Origin: Arenibacter sp965652575
GTDB lineage: Bacteria > Bacteroidota > Bacteroidia > Flavobacteriales > Flavobacteriaceae
Direction of reading: 5' to 3'
DNA length: 31,375 nucleotides
NCBI GenBank assembly: GCA_965652575.1
Contig: CBFGWQ010000024.1
Coordinates: forward strand, 1-31,375
Positions 1 through 7,495 of the stretch are shown in pieces. The position numbers and the translations under genes are program-made. A model generated the notes under the pieces. It was not told the origin of the DNA. It was given only the letters and a program-made list of their open reading frames with translations, and searched no databases. Every line of letters begins with the position of its first letter. The stretch's first letter is position 1.

Positions 1-794
1 GGCTGCTTCCCCTTATTCTTCTGCATTCTAATATTTAGAAATTCCACGAACAGGGAGAAGGCAATGGCAAAATACAGATAGCCTTTGGGAATGGCTCCTA
101 CTTCATTGCCGAAAAATTTGGCATGGCTAAGATGTGCCGCTTCCATGATCAACATAAATCCGATAAGTATCAAAAAGGAGAGTGCCAGAATCTGCATGGA
201 CGGATGGGCGCTAATAAATTGTCTTATTGGATTGGCAAAGACCATCATGATAACAATGGAAACAACAACGGCAATGATCATAAGCAATAAAGCATCTCCA
301 GGCTTATTGCCTATACCATTGGTCATCCCCACTGCGGTAAGAATGGAATCTATGGAAAAAATAAAGTCGATCAGAACAATCTGTACAATGGCACTGGACA
401 AGCTTGTGATCCCCTTGGCACTGACCTCTTGCTCATCATGCTGTGGCATTTCTATTTTTTCATGAATTTCAGAGGTACTTTTGTACAACAGGAACAATCC
501 CCCAAAAAACAGGATCAAAGCCTGCCCACTAACCCCCATATAGACCCATGAGCTCTCTATATAGAAAAACGGATTTTTAAGCCCAATGAGAAAGGATACG
601 GCAAACAACAATACAATTCTCTGCACCATAGCCATGAGAAGCCCTATATTGGTAGCTTTGGCCTGTAGTTTCCGAGGCAATTTGTTGGCAATTATGGAGA
701 TAAATATAATATTGTCTATTCCCAAAACAATCTCCAAAAAGGTCAGCGTAAGCAAGGCCACCCACGCATCCGGATTCGATAAGATTTCAAACAT
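1..794 (-). CDS. TerC/Alx-family integral membrane protein (3' end cut by window edge)
   Basis: I translated the minus strand from the ATG at 794; about 264 codons are visible and the frame is open to base 1, so the C-terminus is missing. The protein is a multi-spanning membrane protein with the TerC hallmark GIDNIIF near residues 25-31, and a second half that repeats the theme (LIDFIFSIDSILTAVGM, about 141-157), with acidic residues D27, D143 and D149 inside hydrophobic helices. TerC/Alx/YoaE proteins are inner-membrane proteins linked to metal ion (Mn) export or tellurite resistance; the substrate here cannot be read from sequence. The start follows the stop codon of the upstream lipoprotein gene by only 2 bp (TAA-GG-ATG), which suggests translational coupling. 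Family assignment is firm; physiological role is inference. Confidence 0.9.
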   Translation of the reverse strand, partial: MFEILSNPDAWVALLTLTFLEIVLGIDNIIFISIIANKLPRKLQAKATNIGLLMAMVQRIVLLFAVSFLIGLKNPFFYIESSWVYMGVSGQALILFFGGLFLLYKSTSEIHEKIEMPQHDEQEVSAKGITSLSSAIVQIVLIDFIFSIDSILTAVGMTNGIGNKPGDALLLMIIAVVVSIVIMMVFANPIRQFISAHPSMQILALSFLILIGFMLIMEAAHLSHAKFFGNEVGAIPKGYLYFAIAFSLFVEFLNIRMQKNKGKQ

Positions 795-796
795 CC

Positions 797-1177
797 TTAC
801 TGTATTTTAATTGCGGTTCCCACAGATTTTTTGGCACTGCCCACAACCTTGTATTCAAAAGTATACGAATTATCGTCTGTGGACAAAATCTTCATATGAA
901 TCGATTTTTCCTCGGCCATGTTTTTAGGATTGAGTTTTTTTACGATATATTCACAATCATTGATCCACCTAATGGAAGAGGTATCCACCTTGCCCTGAAA
1001 ATAATCCAGTTCAATACTATCTTTTCTAACAAATGTTGTTGTAAGTTTTTCACCGCCTATCTCCGTGGTAAAAGAGAATTTTCCATTTTTAAAATCGGAG
1101 CAATTGCGTTCGGGCCCATAACAAGAGTATGCCACCAACAAGAGCAATCCCACCCCAAAAATCATGTTTCTAGTCAT
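797..1177 (-). CDS. Small conserved lipoprotein of Flavobacteriaceae, function unknown
   Basis: The protein has 126 residues and a short lipoprotein signal (hydrophobic GVGLLLLVAYSC, Cys19 as the likely lipidated residue). The mature part is polar, with a conserved-looking block RWINDCEYIVKKLNPKN around residues 70-86 and two further Cys (26 and 75). I recall relatives next to terC in other Flavobacteriaceae that carry an unsupported 'DNA topoisomerase IV' label in databases; nothing in this sequence resembles a topoisomerase. It is likely anchored in a membrane facing the periplasm. It lies directly upstream of terC with a 2-bp gap, so the two are almost certainly one transcript. Function is unknown. 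Confidence 0.8.
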   Translation of the reverse strand: MTRNMIFGVGLLLLVAYSCYGPERNCSDFKNGKFSFTTEIGGEKLTTTFVRKDSIELDYFQGKVDTSSIRWINDCEYIVKKLNPKNMAEEKSIHMKILSTDDNSYTFEYKVVGSAKKSVGTAIKIQ

Positions 1178-1229
1178 GCTACAAAATAAAGTAATTTGAT
1201 GCTGTAATCATGCAAAAAAAGCAAATAAT

Positions 1230-1607
1230 TCAACTCTCCAATTCCGAATAGGACTTAAAGCTTCCATTGGAATAAAAAATAACGATTTTATCTATTTCCC
1301 TGGGTTTTGGAATGCCATTATCGACCACTTCTTTTGTTGTTGCTATTTTTGCCTCGGGTTCCATGCCAGGGGCTACCCTTGCCTTCTTGGGAAAAGAACC
1401 TTCACCGAACAAAAGCCAGTACAGGTCTACATCCGGAAAAGAGGAAACAACCTTAAGTACAAATTCCAGGCTGGGCTTATTTCTCCCCGCCAGAAGATGG
1501 GAGATACTGGACCGCTGAACACCAATTGTATCCGCAAACGCGGAAGCGGACAAATCATGGAACTTCAAAATTTGATCTATTCTATTTATAAAATCAGCCG
1601 TATTCAC
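1230..1607 (-). CDS. XRE-family helix-turn-helix transcriptional regulator
   Basis: The protein has 125 residues. Residues about 8-70 form a Cro/C1-type HTH: LSASAFADTIGVQRSS is the helix-turn-helix core, followed by ISHLLAGRNKPSLEFVLKV and the typical continuation VDLYWLLFGEG. The C-terminal half is low in complexity and probably a flexible linker plus a short tail. The start used is GTG at 1605-1607; an in-frame stop lies close upstream and there is no ATG, so GTG is the best start (the preceding codon is ATT). A promoter with TTTA-N19-TACTTTTG sits 20 bp upstream. It faces away from the carboxypeptidase gene across about 300 bp, but a regulatory link is only inference. Confidence 0.88.
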   Translation of the reverse strand: MNTADFINRIDQILKFHDLSASAFADTIGVQRSSISHLLAGRNKPSLEFVLKVVSSFPDVDLYWLLFGEGSFPKKARVAPGMEPEAKIATTKEVVDNGIPKPREIDKIVIFYSNGSFKSYSELES

Positions 1608-1626
1608 AATTGTAAATTTTATTTTT

Positions 1627-1657
1627 CAAAAGTAATCATTTAAAACCATGTTATAAA
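1627..1657 (-). promoter_or_regulatory. Predicted Bacteroidota promoter of the XRE gene
   Basis: On the minus strand the -7 element TACTTTTG (1627-1634) matches TAnnTTTG exactly and is preceded, 19 bp upstream, by TTTA (1654-1657), one base from the -33 consensus TTTG. Transcription would start near 1622, leaving roughly a 15-nt leader before the GTG at 1607. Confidence 0.55.
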
Positions 1658-1824
1658 CAGGAATACCCATTTATACTTTACATATATTTAATGTATAGCT
1701 TTATATAAGTATAAATATTTAATTAATTTATAATTACATGAACAACAATCATAGATGAAACAAATTATACCATGAACAACCATGCCCACACCAAATGCCG
1801 GAAGGAGCACTAGTTGAACATTTG

Positions 1825-1862
1825 TTTACAAAAGTAATTTCATTGATTTACAAATGTAATTT
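1825..1862. repeat. 16-bp direct repeat pair, possible operator
   Basis: TTTACAAAAGTAATTT (1825-1840) and TTTACAAATGTAATTT (1847-1862) are identical at 15 of 16 positions and lie 22 bp apart, two helical turns. Each copy has dyad symmetry (TTAC/GTAA; TTACA/TGTAA in the second). They lie just upstream of the peptidase -7 box. On the minus strand each also contains a TAnnTTTG-like octamer, so tandem promoter boxes are an alternative reading. Confidence 0.5.
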
Positions 1863-1872
1863 ATTTTGAAGC

Positions 1873-1880
1873 TACCTTTG
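1873..1880 (+). promoter_or_regulatory. -7 promoter element upstream of the M14 carboxypeptidase
   Basis: TACCTTTG matches the TAnnTTTG consensus. No good -33 box is present at the standard spacing; the region where it should be is occupied by the direct repeat. Transcription from here would begin near 1885-1887, downstream of the possible TTG start at 1866, and so favours the ATG at 1911. Confidence 0.45.
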
Positions 1881-1910
1881 CAGGGTCAGAACAAAACCAG
1901 AGTCTTGCAC

Positions 1911-3029
1911 ATGCCGTTAAACTATAATGATATTAAGGAAGTAACGATAAATGGCCGATACGTTACCGATAAGCAACTTGACCCGTTTCTTGATGCTGTT
2001 TCCAAATACTTTAGGATACAAACCGAGGGATTGTCCGTGGAAGGACGTGCTATAAAAAGTATTACCTTGGGCAAGGGGAATTTAAAAATATTGATGTGGT
2101 CCCAAATGCACGGAAATGAATCCACTACAACAAAAGCTGTTTTGGATTTAATAAATTTTCTAAAATCGGATTCAGGACCGTCAAGGTCCATTTTAAAGAA
2201 CTGCACCCTTAAAATTGTTCCAATCTTAAATCCGGACGGAGCCATGGCCTACACCAGGGCCAATGCAAACGGGGTGGATTTAAACCGGGATGCCCAGGAC
2301 AGGACCCAGCCCGAAAGCCTGGTGTTACGAGAAATATATGAGGATTTTAAGCCCGATTACTGTTTCAACCTACATGACCAACGCACCATATTCAATGTAG
2401 GAAATACTCCTAGACCCGCAACGGTTTCCTTTTTGGCACCTGCCCATGACCCTGAAAGAAGTATATCCGGGACCAGGGAGACCAGTATGCGTTTAATTGT
2501 GGCCATGAACGAAGAATTGCAAAAGTTCATTCCGGGACAGGTGGGAAGATACGATGATGGATTTAACAGCAATTGTGTTGGCGATACTTTTCAAATGCTA
2601 CATACTCCTACCATTCTGTTCGAGTCGGGCCACTTTCCCGGAGACTATGACAGGGAAGAAACAAGAAAATATATCTTTACGGCCATGCTCAAGGCCATTG
2701 AGGTAATTTCAAAAGGAACCATACACCAATATAAAATGGGTTCCTATTTTGATATTCCGGACAACAACAAGTTGTTTTTTGATATCATTATAAGGAACAT
2801 CCCCGTTCCTGGGTCCAAATATGATCCTAACAGCTGTGCAGCCATTCAATTTGTAGAAACCCTGGCAAATGGAAAGATTCAATTCAAAGGAAAATTGGAA
2901 GAAACAGGAAATTTAGAGGGCAAATATGGCCATAAAACATATAACTGCTTGTTTTATAAAGACTTAATGGAAGTTAAAAATAAACCCGAGCTAATGGACC
3001 TACTGAACTCCAATGGAATATTTTTTTAA
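1911..3029 (+). CDS. M14-family zinc carboxypeptidase-like protein
   Basis: Numbering is from the ATG at 1911 (372 residues). The zinc-binding signature HGNES gives H67 and E70, the third ligand is H155 in FNLHDQRT, and the catalytic Glu is E238 in LFESGHFPGD. The PDGAMAYTRAN and GVDLNRD blocks (about 108-127) carry the Asn-Arg substrate carboxylate-binding pair expected in M14 peptidases. The last about 100 residues form an extra beta-rich region. No signal peptide is visible, so it is probably cytoplasmic. A longer frame begins at a TTG (1866), but that codon lies upstream of the predicted transcription start. The next gene on the same strand is an Lrp/AsnC regulator, suggesting peptide or amino acid catabolism; the substrate is unknown. 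Confidence 0.88.
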   Translation: MPLNYNDIKEVTINGRYVTDKQLDPFLDAVSKYFRIQTEGLSVEGRAIKSITLGKGNLKILMWSQMHGNESTTTKAVLDLINFLKSDSGPSRSILKNCTLKIVPILNPDGAMAYTRANANGVDLNRDAQDRTQPESLVLREIYEDFKPDYCFNLHDQRTIFNVGNTPRPATVSFLAPAHDPERSISGTRETSMRLIVAMNEELQKFIPGQVGRYDDGFNSNCVGDTFQMLHTPTILFESGHFPGDYDREETRKYIFTAMLKAIEVISKGTIHQYKMGSYFDIPDNNKLFFDIIIRNIPVPGSKYDPNSCAAIQFVETLANGKIQFKGKLEETGNLEGKYGHKTYNCLFYKDLMEVKNKPELMDLLNSNGIFF

Positions 3030-3097
3030 AAAACCTGAAAATGTTACGGTTTTCATAAAAAAATAATGAATTCATTACATTTAATTTGATATTTTAT

Positions 3098-3105
3098 TAT
3101 TTTTG
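3098..3105 (+). promoter_or_regulatory. -7 promoter element of the Lrp/AsnC gene
   Basis: TATTTTTG matches TAnnTTTG and lies 16 bp before the ATG at 3122. A TTTG occurs at 3085-3088 but is too close (9 bp) to be a normal -33 box. Confidence 0.4.
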
Positions 3106-3121
3106 CTTAAAATAAACACTA

Positions 3122-3601
3122 ATGGGTAAAGTAAAATTAGACGAAATAGACCACCAAATTCTGGACATGTTAATTGACAATACCAGAACACCGTTTACCG
3201 ATATAGCAAAAAAGCTCCTGATATCTGCGGGGACCGTTCATGTTCGCGTTAAGAAAATGGAAGAAGCCGGGATTATCAAGGGATCATCGTTAACATTGGA
3301 TTATGTTAAACTGGGATATGCCTTTATTGCCTATGTTGGTATATTTTTGGAAAAAACACATCAGACCAAGTTTGTATTGGAGCGATTAAATCAAATTCCA
3401 AATGTAACAGTGGCCCATATTACTACAGGAAAATTTAATATTTTCTGTAAAATACGCGCAAGGGATACGAATCATGCCAAAAACATTATTTTTAAGATAG
3501 ATGATATTGACGGTATCGATAGGACGGAGACCATGATTTCATTGGAAGAAAGCATCAATGACAAAAAACGTCTGATGCACACGATCTTCAACGAAATGTA
3601 A
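3122..3601 (+). CDS. Lrp/AsnC-family transcriptional regulator
   Basis: The protein has 159 residues, the usual size for this family. The N-terminal winged HTH (about 5-60) includes LDEIDHQILDMLIDNTRTPF and the recognition helix SAGTVHVRVKKMEEAGII. The C-terminal RAM/ACT-like domain (about 68-145) contains AYVGIFLE, the NVTVAHITTGKFNIFCKI strand-turn and a final DRTETMISLEES strand. Lrp/AsnC proteins form octamers that sense amino acids and wrap DNA. The target genes are unknown; the adjacent M14 peptidase is a candidate. A clear terminator follows, so this ends the transcription unit. Confidence 0.93.
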   Translation: MGKVKLDEIDHQILDMLIDNTRTPFTDIAKKLLISAGTVHVRVKKMEEAGIIKGSSLTLDYVKLGYAFIAYVGIFLEKTHQTKFVLERLNQIPNVTVAHITTGKFNIFCKIRARDTNHAKNIIFKIDDIDGIDRTETMISLEESINDKKRLMHTIFNEM

Positions 3602-3627
3602 TTGATCGTTAAAAACGTAAAAGGTAT

Positions 3628-3663
3628 AAAATCCCGAGCAGTTTTTGTTTGGGATTTTTTATT
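3628..3663 (+). terminator. Rho-independent terminator after the Lrp/AsnC gene
   Basis: AAAATCCC (3628-3635) pairs with GGGATTTT (3651-3658) across a 15-nt loop, and the right arm runs into a T-rich tail. Confidence 0.75.
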
Positions 3664-3673
3664 TAACCTCCCC

Positions 3674-3765
3674 GTCCCGATAGCTATCGGGACTGCCCGA
3701 AAAGACAGTTCTGCCCCTGCCTGCCCACAAAGACAGGCCTGTCCGAACGGATACGGGCGGAATTC
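3674..3765. repeat. REP-like palindromic intergenic element
   Basis: A perfect 20-bp palindrome centred on TAGCTA, with GTCCCGA/TCGGGAC arms, spans 3674-3693. It is followed to about 3765 by GC-rich short inverted segments such as GCCTG/CAGGC (3719-3738) and CCTGTCC/GGGCGG, unlike the AT-rich spacers elsewhere. The palindrome resembles dispersed intergenic repeats of Bacteroidota genomes. It occurs once in this window, so dispersal cannot be shown here. Confidence 0.5.
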
Positions 3766-3832
3766 GGGAAATTTTTAGATCAAATCAAGGGAGGTATTAT
3801 TATTCTCCATGGAAATTTTAATTGTTCACAAA

Positions 3833-4354
3833 ATGAAAAAATCCAATTTACCCAAAGAGACATACGATAAGTTTTATGGAACTTACATATCCGTATTGCA
3901 CAATGGCGAATTAATGGACCTATTGGCCAATGGCAAAACCGAGTTTACAAAGTTTATCAGGAACATTCCGGAAGAAAAATTGCACAGTTCATATGTCCTG
4001 GGCAAATGGACCATTGCGGAAGTGATTTTACATATTATTGATGCCGAACGTGTTTTTCAATATAGGGCCCTGCGATTCCTGAGAAACGACAAAACACCTT
4101 TGCCCGGTTTTGACCAGGATGAATTCGTTAAACATTCCAATGCCGATACCAGGGACAAGGATAGCCTCATTAACGAGTTTAATGCCGTAAGGGAAGCTTC
4201 CATATCCCTTTTCCTTAATTTGGGAAGCGAAGATCTTGCCCGTTCCGGGATTGCCGGTAATGTTGAGTGGACCGTAGGAACGTTGGGATTTGTAATCTGT
4301 GGCCATCTAAAGCACCATCAACAGATTTTGGTCTCCAAATACCTGCCAACCTAA
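3833..4354 (+). CDS. DinB-like (YfiT/BstA-type) metal-dependent hydrolase family protein
   Basis: From the ATG at 3833 the protein has 173 residues; an in-frame ATG at 3809 would add eight poorly conserved-looking residues, and the purine-rich AAGGGAGG at 3787-3794 is 14 bp before that earlier start, so either is possible. The four-helix DinB fold is indicated by GKWTIAEVILHIIDAERVFQYRALRF and by the late helix GHLKHHQQIL. The His residues in these helices are the expected metal ligands. Members include bacillithiol transferases and damage-inducible proteins, mostly of unknown substrate. The 3' end overlaps the convergent gene by 4 bp. Confidence 0.85.
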   Translation: MKKSNLPKETYDKFYGTYISVLHNGELMDLLANGKTEFTKFIRNIPEEKLHSSYVLGKWTIAEVILHIIDAERVFQYRALRFLRNDKTPLPGFDQDEFVKHSNADTRDKDSLINEFNAVREASISLFLNLGSEDLARSGIAGNVEWTVGTLGFVICGHLKHHQQILVSKYLPT

Positions 4355-4677
4355 TCCAAATTGGATTCATCTTCTTCCTGGTTCAATTCTAGTTCCATTT
4401 CATCTGAAGGCAATTCATATGTTTCGGTTTCTGGCTGATCTTCCAATTCCTTTTCCATATTCTCCTCAAAATTTGAAATGAAACTGGCCAAACTCTTACT
4501 GATCTTAACGAGATAAATGGTATCCTCCGTTTTTACCTCCACAGCTTCAATAATTTCACCATGGATGCCTTTGAACATAATAATGTCCTCATCGCCATAG
4601 CCATGTGGATACATTTCTATTAATAGCGCAGCCACTTCATGACTCAATTTTTTGTAATCTACAAGTTTACGTAACAT
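4351..4677 (-). CDS. Conserved hypothetical protein of Flavobacteriaceae, acidic C-terminus
   Basis: Starting at the ATG at 4677, the protein has 108 residues; a longer frame starts at 4704 with nine extra residues (MFFWEKPTA) that do not look conserved. The N-terminal 70 residues form a compact domain beginning MLRKLVDYKKLSHEVAALL, followed by HGEIIEAVEVKTEDTIYLVKISKSL. The last about 35 residues are Glu/Asp-rich and probably disordered. There is no signal peptide or membrane segment. It lies 118 bp downstream of aroB on the same strand (90 bp if the longer start is used) and may be co-transcribed. Function is unknown. Confidence 0.75.
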   Translation of the reverse strand: MLRKLVDYKKLSHEVAALLIEMYPHGYGDEDIIMFKGIHGEIIEAVEVKTEDTIYLVKISKSLASFISNFEENMEKELEDQPETETYELPSDEMELELNQEEDESNLD

Positions 4678-4794
4678 AGCAGTTGGTTTTTCCCAAAAAA
4701 ACAAGGGCGGTTATTTATACTACCTAAACTATGCAATTATAGAAAACAATTTTATTAAGAGTTGCAAAAGCAGTAATATTAGTATATGTAGGCT

Positions 4795-5856
4795 TTATTC
4801 TGCGTAGTAAGCAAAGGCCTGTTCCAGTAGGTCGGGAGTTACTTTTATATCTATAGCCGGTTCGCCTATTCTTTTCAACAGCACAAAATTGATATTGCCA
4901 TGGGAGTTTTTCTTGTCAAACTTCAGCAAGGTGAGAATGGTATCGATATCCTTTTTTTTAAAATCCACTTTTTTGTACCTCCCTAGGAAGGTGGCCTTGA
5001 TATCTTCCAGGGCACTCCTGTCCAATCCCGTCAATTTATGCGAAAGATAGCCTTCCAATATCATCCCTATGGCAATGGCCTCGCCATGCAAAAGCAATTC
5101 ATGTTCCTTACTATCCAAAAAATAGGATTCCACGGCATGTCCCAAGGTATGTCCGTAATTTAGAATTTTTCTTAAATGTTGTTCGGTGGGATCCTGCTGT
5201 ACCACTTCATTTTTTATGGCTACCGATCTAAGGATATATTCGTCCAAATTATCAAAACCTGTAAGACCTTTTAAGGTTTCCCAATAGGCAGCGTCCGAAA
5301 TAAGGCCATGTTTGAGCATTTCGGCGTAGCCACTGTTCAATTGCCTTTGGTTCAACGTATTCAAAAAATCGGTATCCACCACCACTATTTGGGGCTGATT
5401 GATAACCCCTATCTGGTTCTTTAAGGGACCAAGATCAATTCCGGTTTTCCCCCCTACGGAAGCATCTACCATGGACAAGAGGGTAGTGGGTACATTGATA
5501 AAATCGATCCCCCTTTTAAAGCAGGATGCTACAAAGCCTCCAAGATCCGTAACTACACCACCGCCAAGGTTTATCATGGCACTTTTTCTGTCCGCATCCA
5601 ACTCGGACAAAACTTCCCAGACCTGCGTACAGGTGCCTATGTTTTTATTGATTTCCCCTTCTTCTATTTCTACAATTTCAAAATCGTATTCCCCCTCGAT
5701 TTTCGACATAAAAATCGGCAGGCAACAATTATGGGTATTCCCATCTACCAAAATGAATACTTTGGAGTAATTGGATTTTGCCAAATGGCCATTGAGGGCC
5801 GCATAGGCCTTTGCATTAAAATGAACAGCGTAGGAGGGTGTCGTAATAGAATTCAT
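4795..5856 (-). CDS. aroB: 3-dehydroquinate synthase
   Basis: The protein has 353 residues, the normal family length. It converts DAHP to 3-dehydroquinate, the second shikimate pathway step, in the cytoplasm with NAD and a divalent metal. The NAD-binding loop is GGGVVTDLGGF (98-108), followed by PTTLLSMVDASVGGKTGID (123-141). The metal ligands expected from family structures are present: E179 in GYAEMLKHG, H236 in NYGHTLGH and H257 in LLHGEAIAIG. It starts 92 bp from the divergent proline dehydrogenase gene. Nothing suggests truncation or transfer. Confidence 0.97.
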   Translation of the reverse strand: MNSITTPSYAVHFNAKAYAALNGHLAKSNYSKVFILVDGNTHNCCLPIFMSKIEGEYDFEIVEIEEGEINKNIGTCTQVWEVLSELDADRKSAMINLGGGVVTDLGGFVASCFKRGIDFINVPTTLLSMVDASVGGKTGIDLGPLKNQIGVINQPQIVVVDTDFLNTLNQRQLNSGYAEMLKHGLISDAAYWETLKGLTGFDNLDEYILRSVAIKNEVVQQDPTEQHLRKILNYGHTLGHAVESYFLDSKEHELLLHGEAIAIGMILEGYLSHKLTGLDRSALEDIKATFLGRYKKVDFKKKDIDTILTLLKFDKKNSHGNINFVLLKRIGEPAIDIKVTPDLLEQAFAYYAE

Positions 5857-5918
5857 TATTGATTTATTTACGGCAAAATAAACATTATTTTATCTGATAG
5901 GAATATAAAATCTGTACT

Positions 5919-5926
5919 TATATTTG
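5919..5926 (+). promoter_or_regulatory. -7 promoter element of the proline dehydrogenase gene
   Basis: TATATTTG fits TAnnTTTG, 22 bp before the ATG at 5949. No convincing -33 element is seen at 19 bp spacing. Confidence 0.45.
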
Positions 5927-5948
5927 AATCCTTAATAAATTCATAGGA

Positions 5949-7115
5949 ATGAAGGGAATTTTTGAGGATACGGCAACGGCGTTTACACTTAAGACCGATT
6001 CAGAATTGGAACGGGCATATTTTTTATTCAAACTCATTGCCAACGAACCCCTGGTTAAAATAGGCACTGCAGTGACCAACTTTGCCTTAAAGGCGCACTT
6101 GCCCGTGGAAAAACTTATCAGGGCCAGTGTTTTTGATCATTTCTGCGGCGGGGTAAACGAGGAAGAATGTTTGGTGGTTGCCGATAAAATGTTTGAAAAG
6201 GGGGTAAGCACTATTTTGGATTATTCCGTAGAAGGACAGGAGGTGGAGAATCAGCTGGACTCCTGTTATGAAAAAGCATTAAAAACCATCGATTTTGTTA
6301 AAGAGAATGCGGCCATACCCTTCATTGTATTCAAACCTACCGGTTTCGGACGGTTTAAACTTTACCAAAAGATAACGGAGGGGCAACGTCTCAACAAAGA
6401 GGAAGGGGAAGAATGGCAACGGGTTGTGAACAGGTACGACAGGGTCTGCAAAAAAGCGCATGACTTGGAGGTTTCCATATTGATAGATGGAGAGGAAAGC
6501 TGGATGCAGGGAGCAGCGGATGAGCTGGCCGAAACAATGATGCGGAAATACAACCAAAAGAAGGCCATTGTCTTCAACACCCTGCAGACCTACAGATGGG
6601 ACCGGTTGGATTATCTAAAAAGACTACATAAGGACGCTTTATTAAACAATTACTATATTGGAATGAAAGTTGTCCGTGGGGCCTATATGGAAAAAGAGAA
6701 CGATAGGGCCATGGAAAAAGGATATCCATCCCCGATCTGTGCGTCAAAACAGCTTACCGACGAAAATTTTGATAATGTAGTATCCTATATGGTAGATCAT
6801 TTGGATACTATGTCCCTTTTTGCGGGAACCCATAATGAAGCCAGTAGCTACCGTTTGATGGAACATATGGCAGCAAAGAATATAGATCATAACGACCCCA
6901 GAATTTGGTTTGGACAACTTTATGGCATGAGCGACCATATTTCCTTCAATTTGGCAAAAGAGGGATATAATGTGGCCAAATACCTGCCTTTTGGACCGGT
7001 AAAGGACGTTATGCCCTATCTCATAAGACGAGCGGAGGAGAATACCTCCGTAGCCGGTCAGACCAGTCGGGAACTCACCTTATTGAAAAAAGAACGGAAA
7101 CGAAGAAAAATTTAA
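5949..7115 (+). CDS. Proline dehydrogenase (monofunctional)
   Basis: The protein has 388 residues and matches the FAD-dependent proline dehydrogenase (TIM-barrel) family, which oxidises proline to pyrroline-5-carboxylate and feeds electrons to the quinone pool. Diagnostic blocks are KVVRGAYMEKE (240-250), GTHNEAS (293-299), FGQLYGMSDH (321-330) and YLPFGPVKDVMPYLIRRAEEN (345-365), where the RR pair binds the substrate carboxylate. It lacks the P5C dehydrogenase half of PutA, as is usual in Bacteroidota. It also has an N-terminal helical region of about 85 residues. The gene is divergent from aroB and its stop shares a TTAA with the stop of the next, convergent gene. Confidence 0.95.
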   Translation: MKGIFEDTATAFTLKTDSELERAYFLFKLIANEPLVKIGTAVTNFALKAHLPVEKLIRASVFDHFCGGVNEEECLVVADKMFEKGVSTILDYSVEGQEVENQLDSCYEKALKTIDFVKENAAIPFIVFKPTGFGRFKLYQKITEGQRLNKEEGEEWQRVVNRYDRVCKKAHDLEVSILIDGEESWMQGAADELAETMMRKYNQKKAIVFNTLQTYRWDRLDYLKRLHKDALLNNYYIGMKVVRGAYMEKENDRAMEKGYPSPICASKQLTDENFDNVVSYMVDHLDTMSLFAGTHNEASSYRLMEHMAAKNIDHNDPRIWFGQLYGMSDHISFNLAKEGYNVAKYLPFGPVKDVMPYLIRRAEENTSVAGQTSRELTLLKKERKRRKI

Positions 7116-7492
7116 AAGACTACACGCTCTATGACGGCTTTTTCGGAACAATTCCTAACTGTTAAGATTGCCGCCCTGTCTTTCACAAAACCCTCTATAT
7201 AATATGTTTTGCATGGACTGGTCCTGGTTTCGCTCTTCCCAAAGTCCACATCCCCATTATATAAAAAACTATTTATATCGGCACTGTCCAATTCCTTTGT
7301 GCGGATCATTTGCCCTATGGCGTCCGAATAGGAAATTTGCTTGGCCCTGATATCCTTTAACGTCCTGCAATTGGGGAAATAACAGAATTCGGTACCCGTT
7401 TCCTCCGATTTTTTCTTTAAGAAAACCGTTAAAAAAACCAGACCGATGGATAACCCAAAAAGAAAAAAGCCCAAACGCTTTAAAAAAGCCAT
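7112..7492 (-). CDS. DUF4258-like small membrane-anchored protein
   Basis: The protein has 126 residues with one N-terminal membrane helix (about 7-26, after basic MAFLKR) and an extracytoplasmic or cytoplasmic domain with four Cys (37, 42, 93, 114). The pattern DIRAKQISYSDAIGQMI...INSFLYNGDVDFGKSET...YYIEG resembles the DUF4258 domain, an assignment made from memory of the family. It starts 3 bp after the stop of alanine dehydrogenase on the same strand, so the two are co-transcribed. Its function is unknown. The 3' end overlaps the proline dehydrogenase stop by 4 bp. Confidence 0.72.
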   Translation of the reverse strand: MAFLKRLGFFLFGLSIGLVFLTVFLKKKSEETGTEFCYFPNCRTLKDIRAKQISYSDAIGQMIRTKELDSADINSFLYNGDVDFGKSETRTSPCKTYYIEGFVKDRAAILTVRNCSEKAVIERVVF

Positions 7493-7495
7493 AAA

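Larger units (their letters stand above)
1608..1910. other. AT-rich divergent intergenic region
   Basis: About 300 bp without a gene, between the XRE gene (minus) and the carboxypeptidase gene (plus). It is strongly AT-rich and contains a minus-strand promoter for XRE, a plus-strand -7 box for the peptidase, and a 16-bp near-perfect direct repeat. No ORF or RNA gene is recognisable in the remainder. Confidence 0.7.

Noticed and set aside
85..465. Plus-strand open frame of 126 codons
   Set aside because: It lies antisense to the TerC-family gene, which has clear membrane helices and GIDN motif in the opposite strand.
1866..1910. TTG start and 15-residue N-terminal extension of the M14 peptidase
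   Set aside because: The -7 box TACCTTTG at 1873-1880 puts the transcription start after this TTG.
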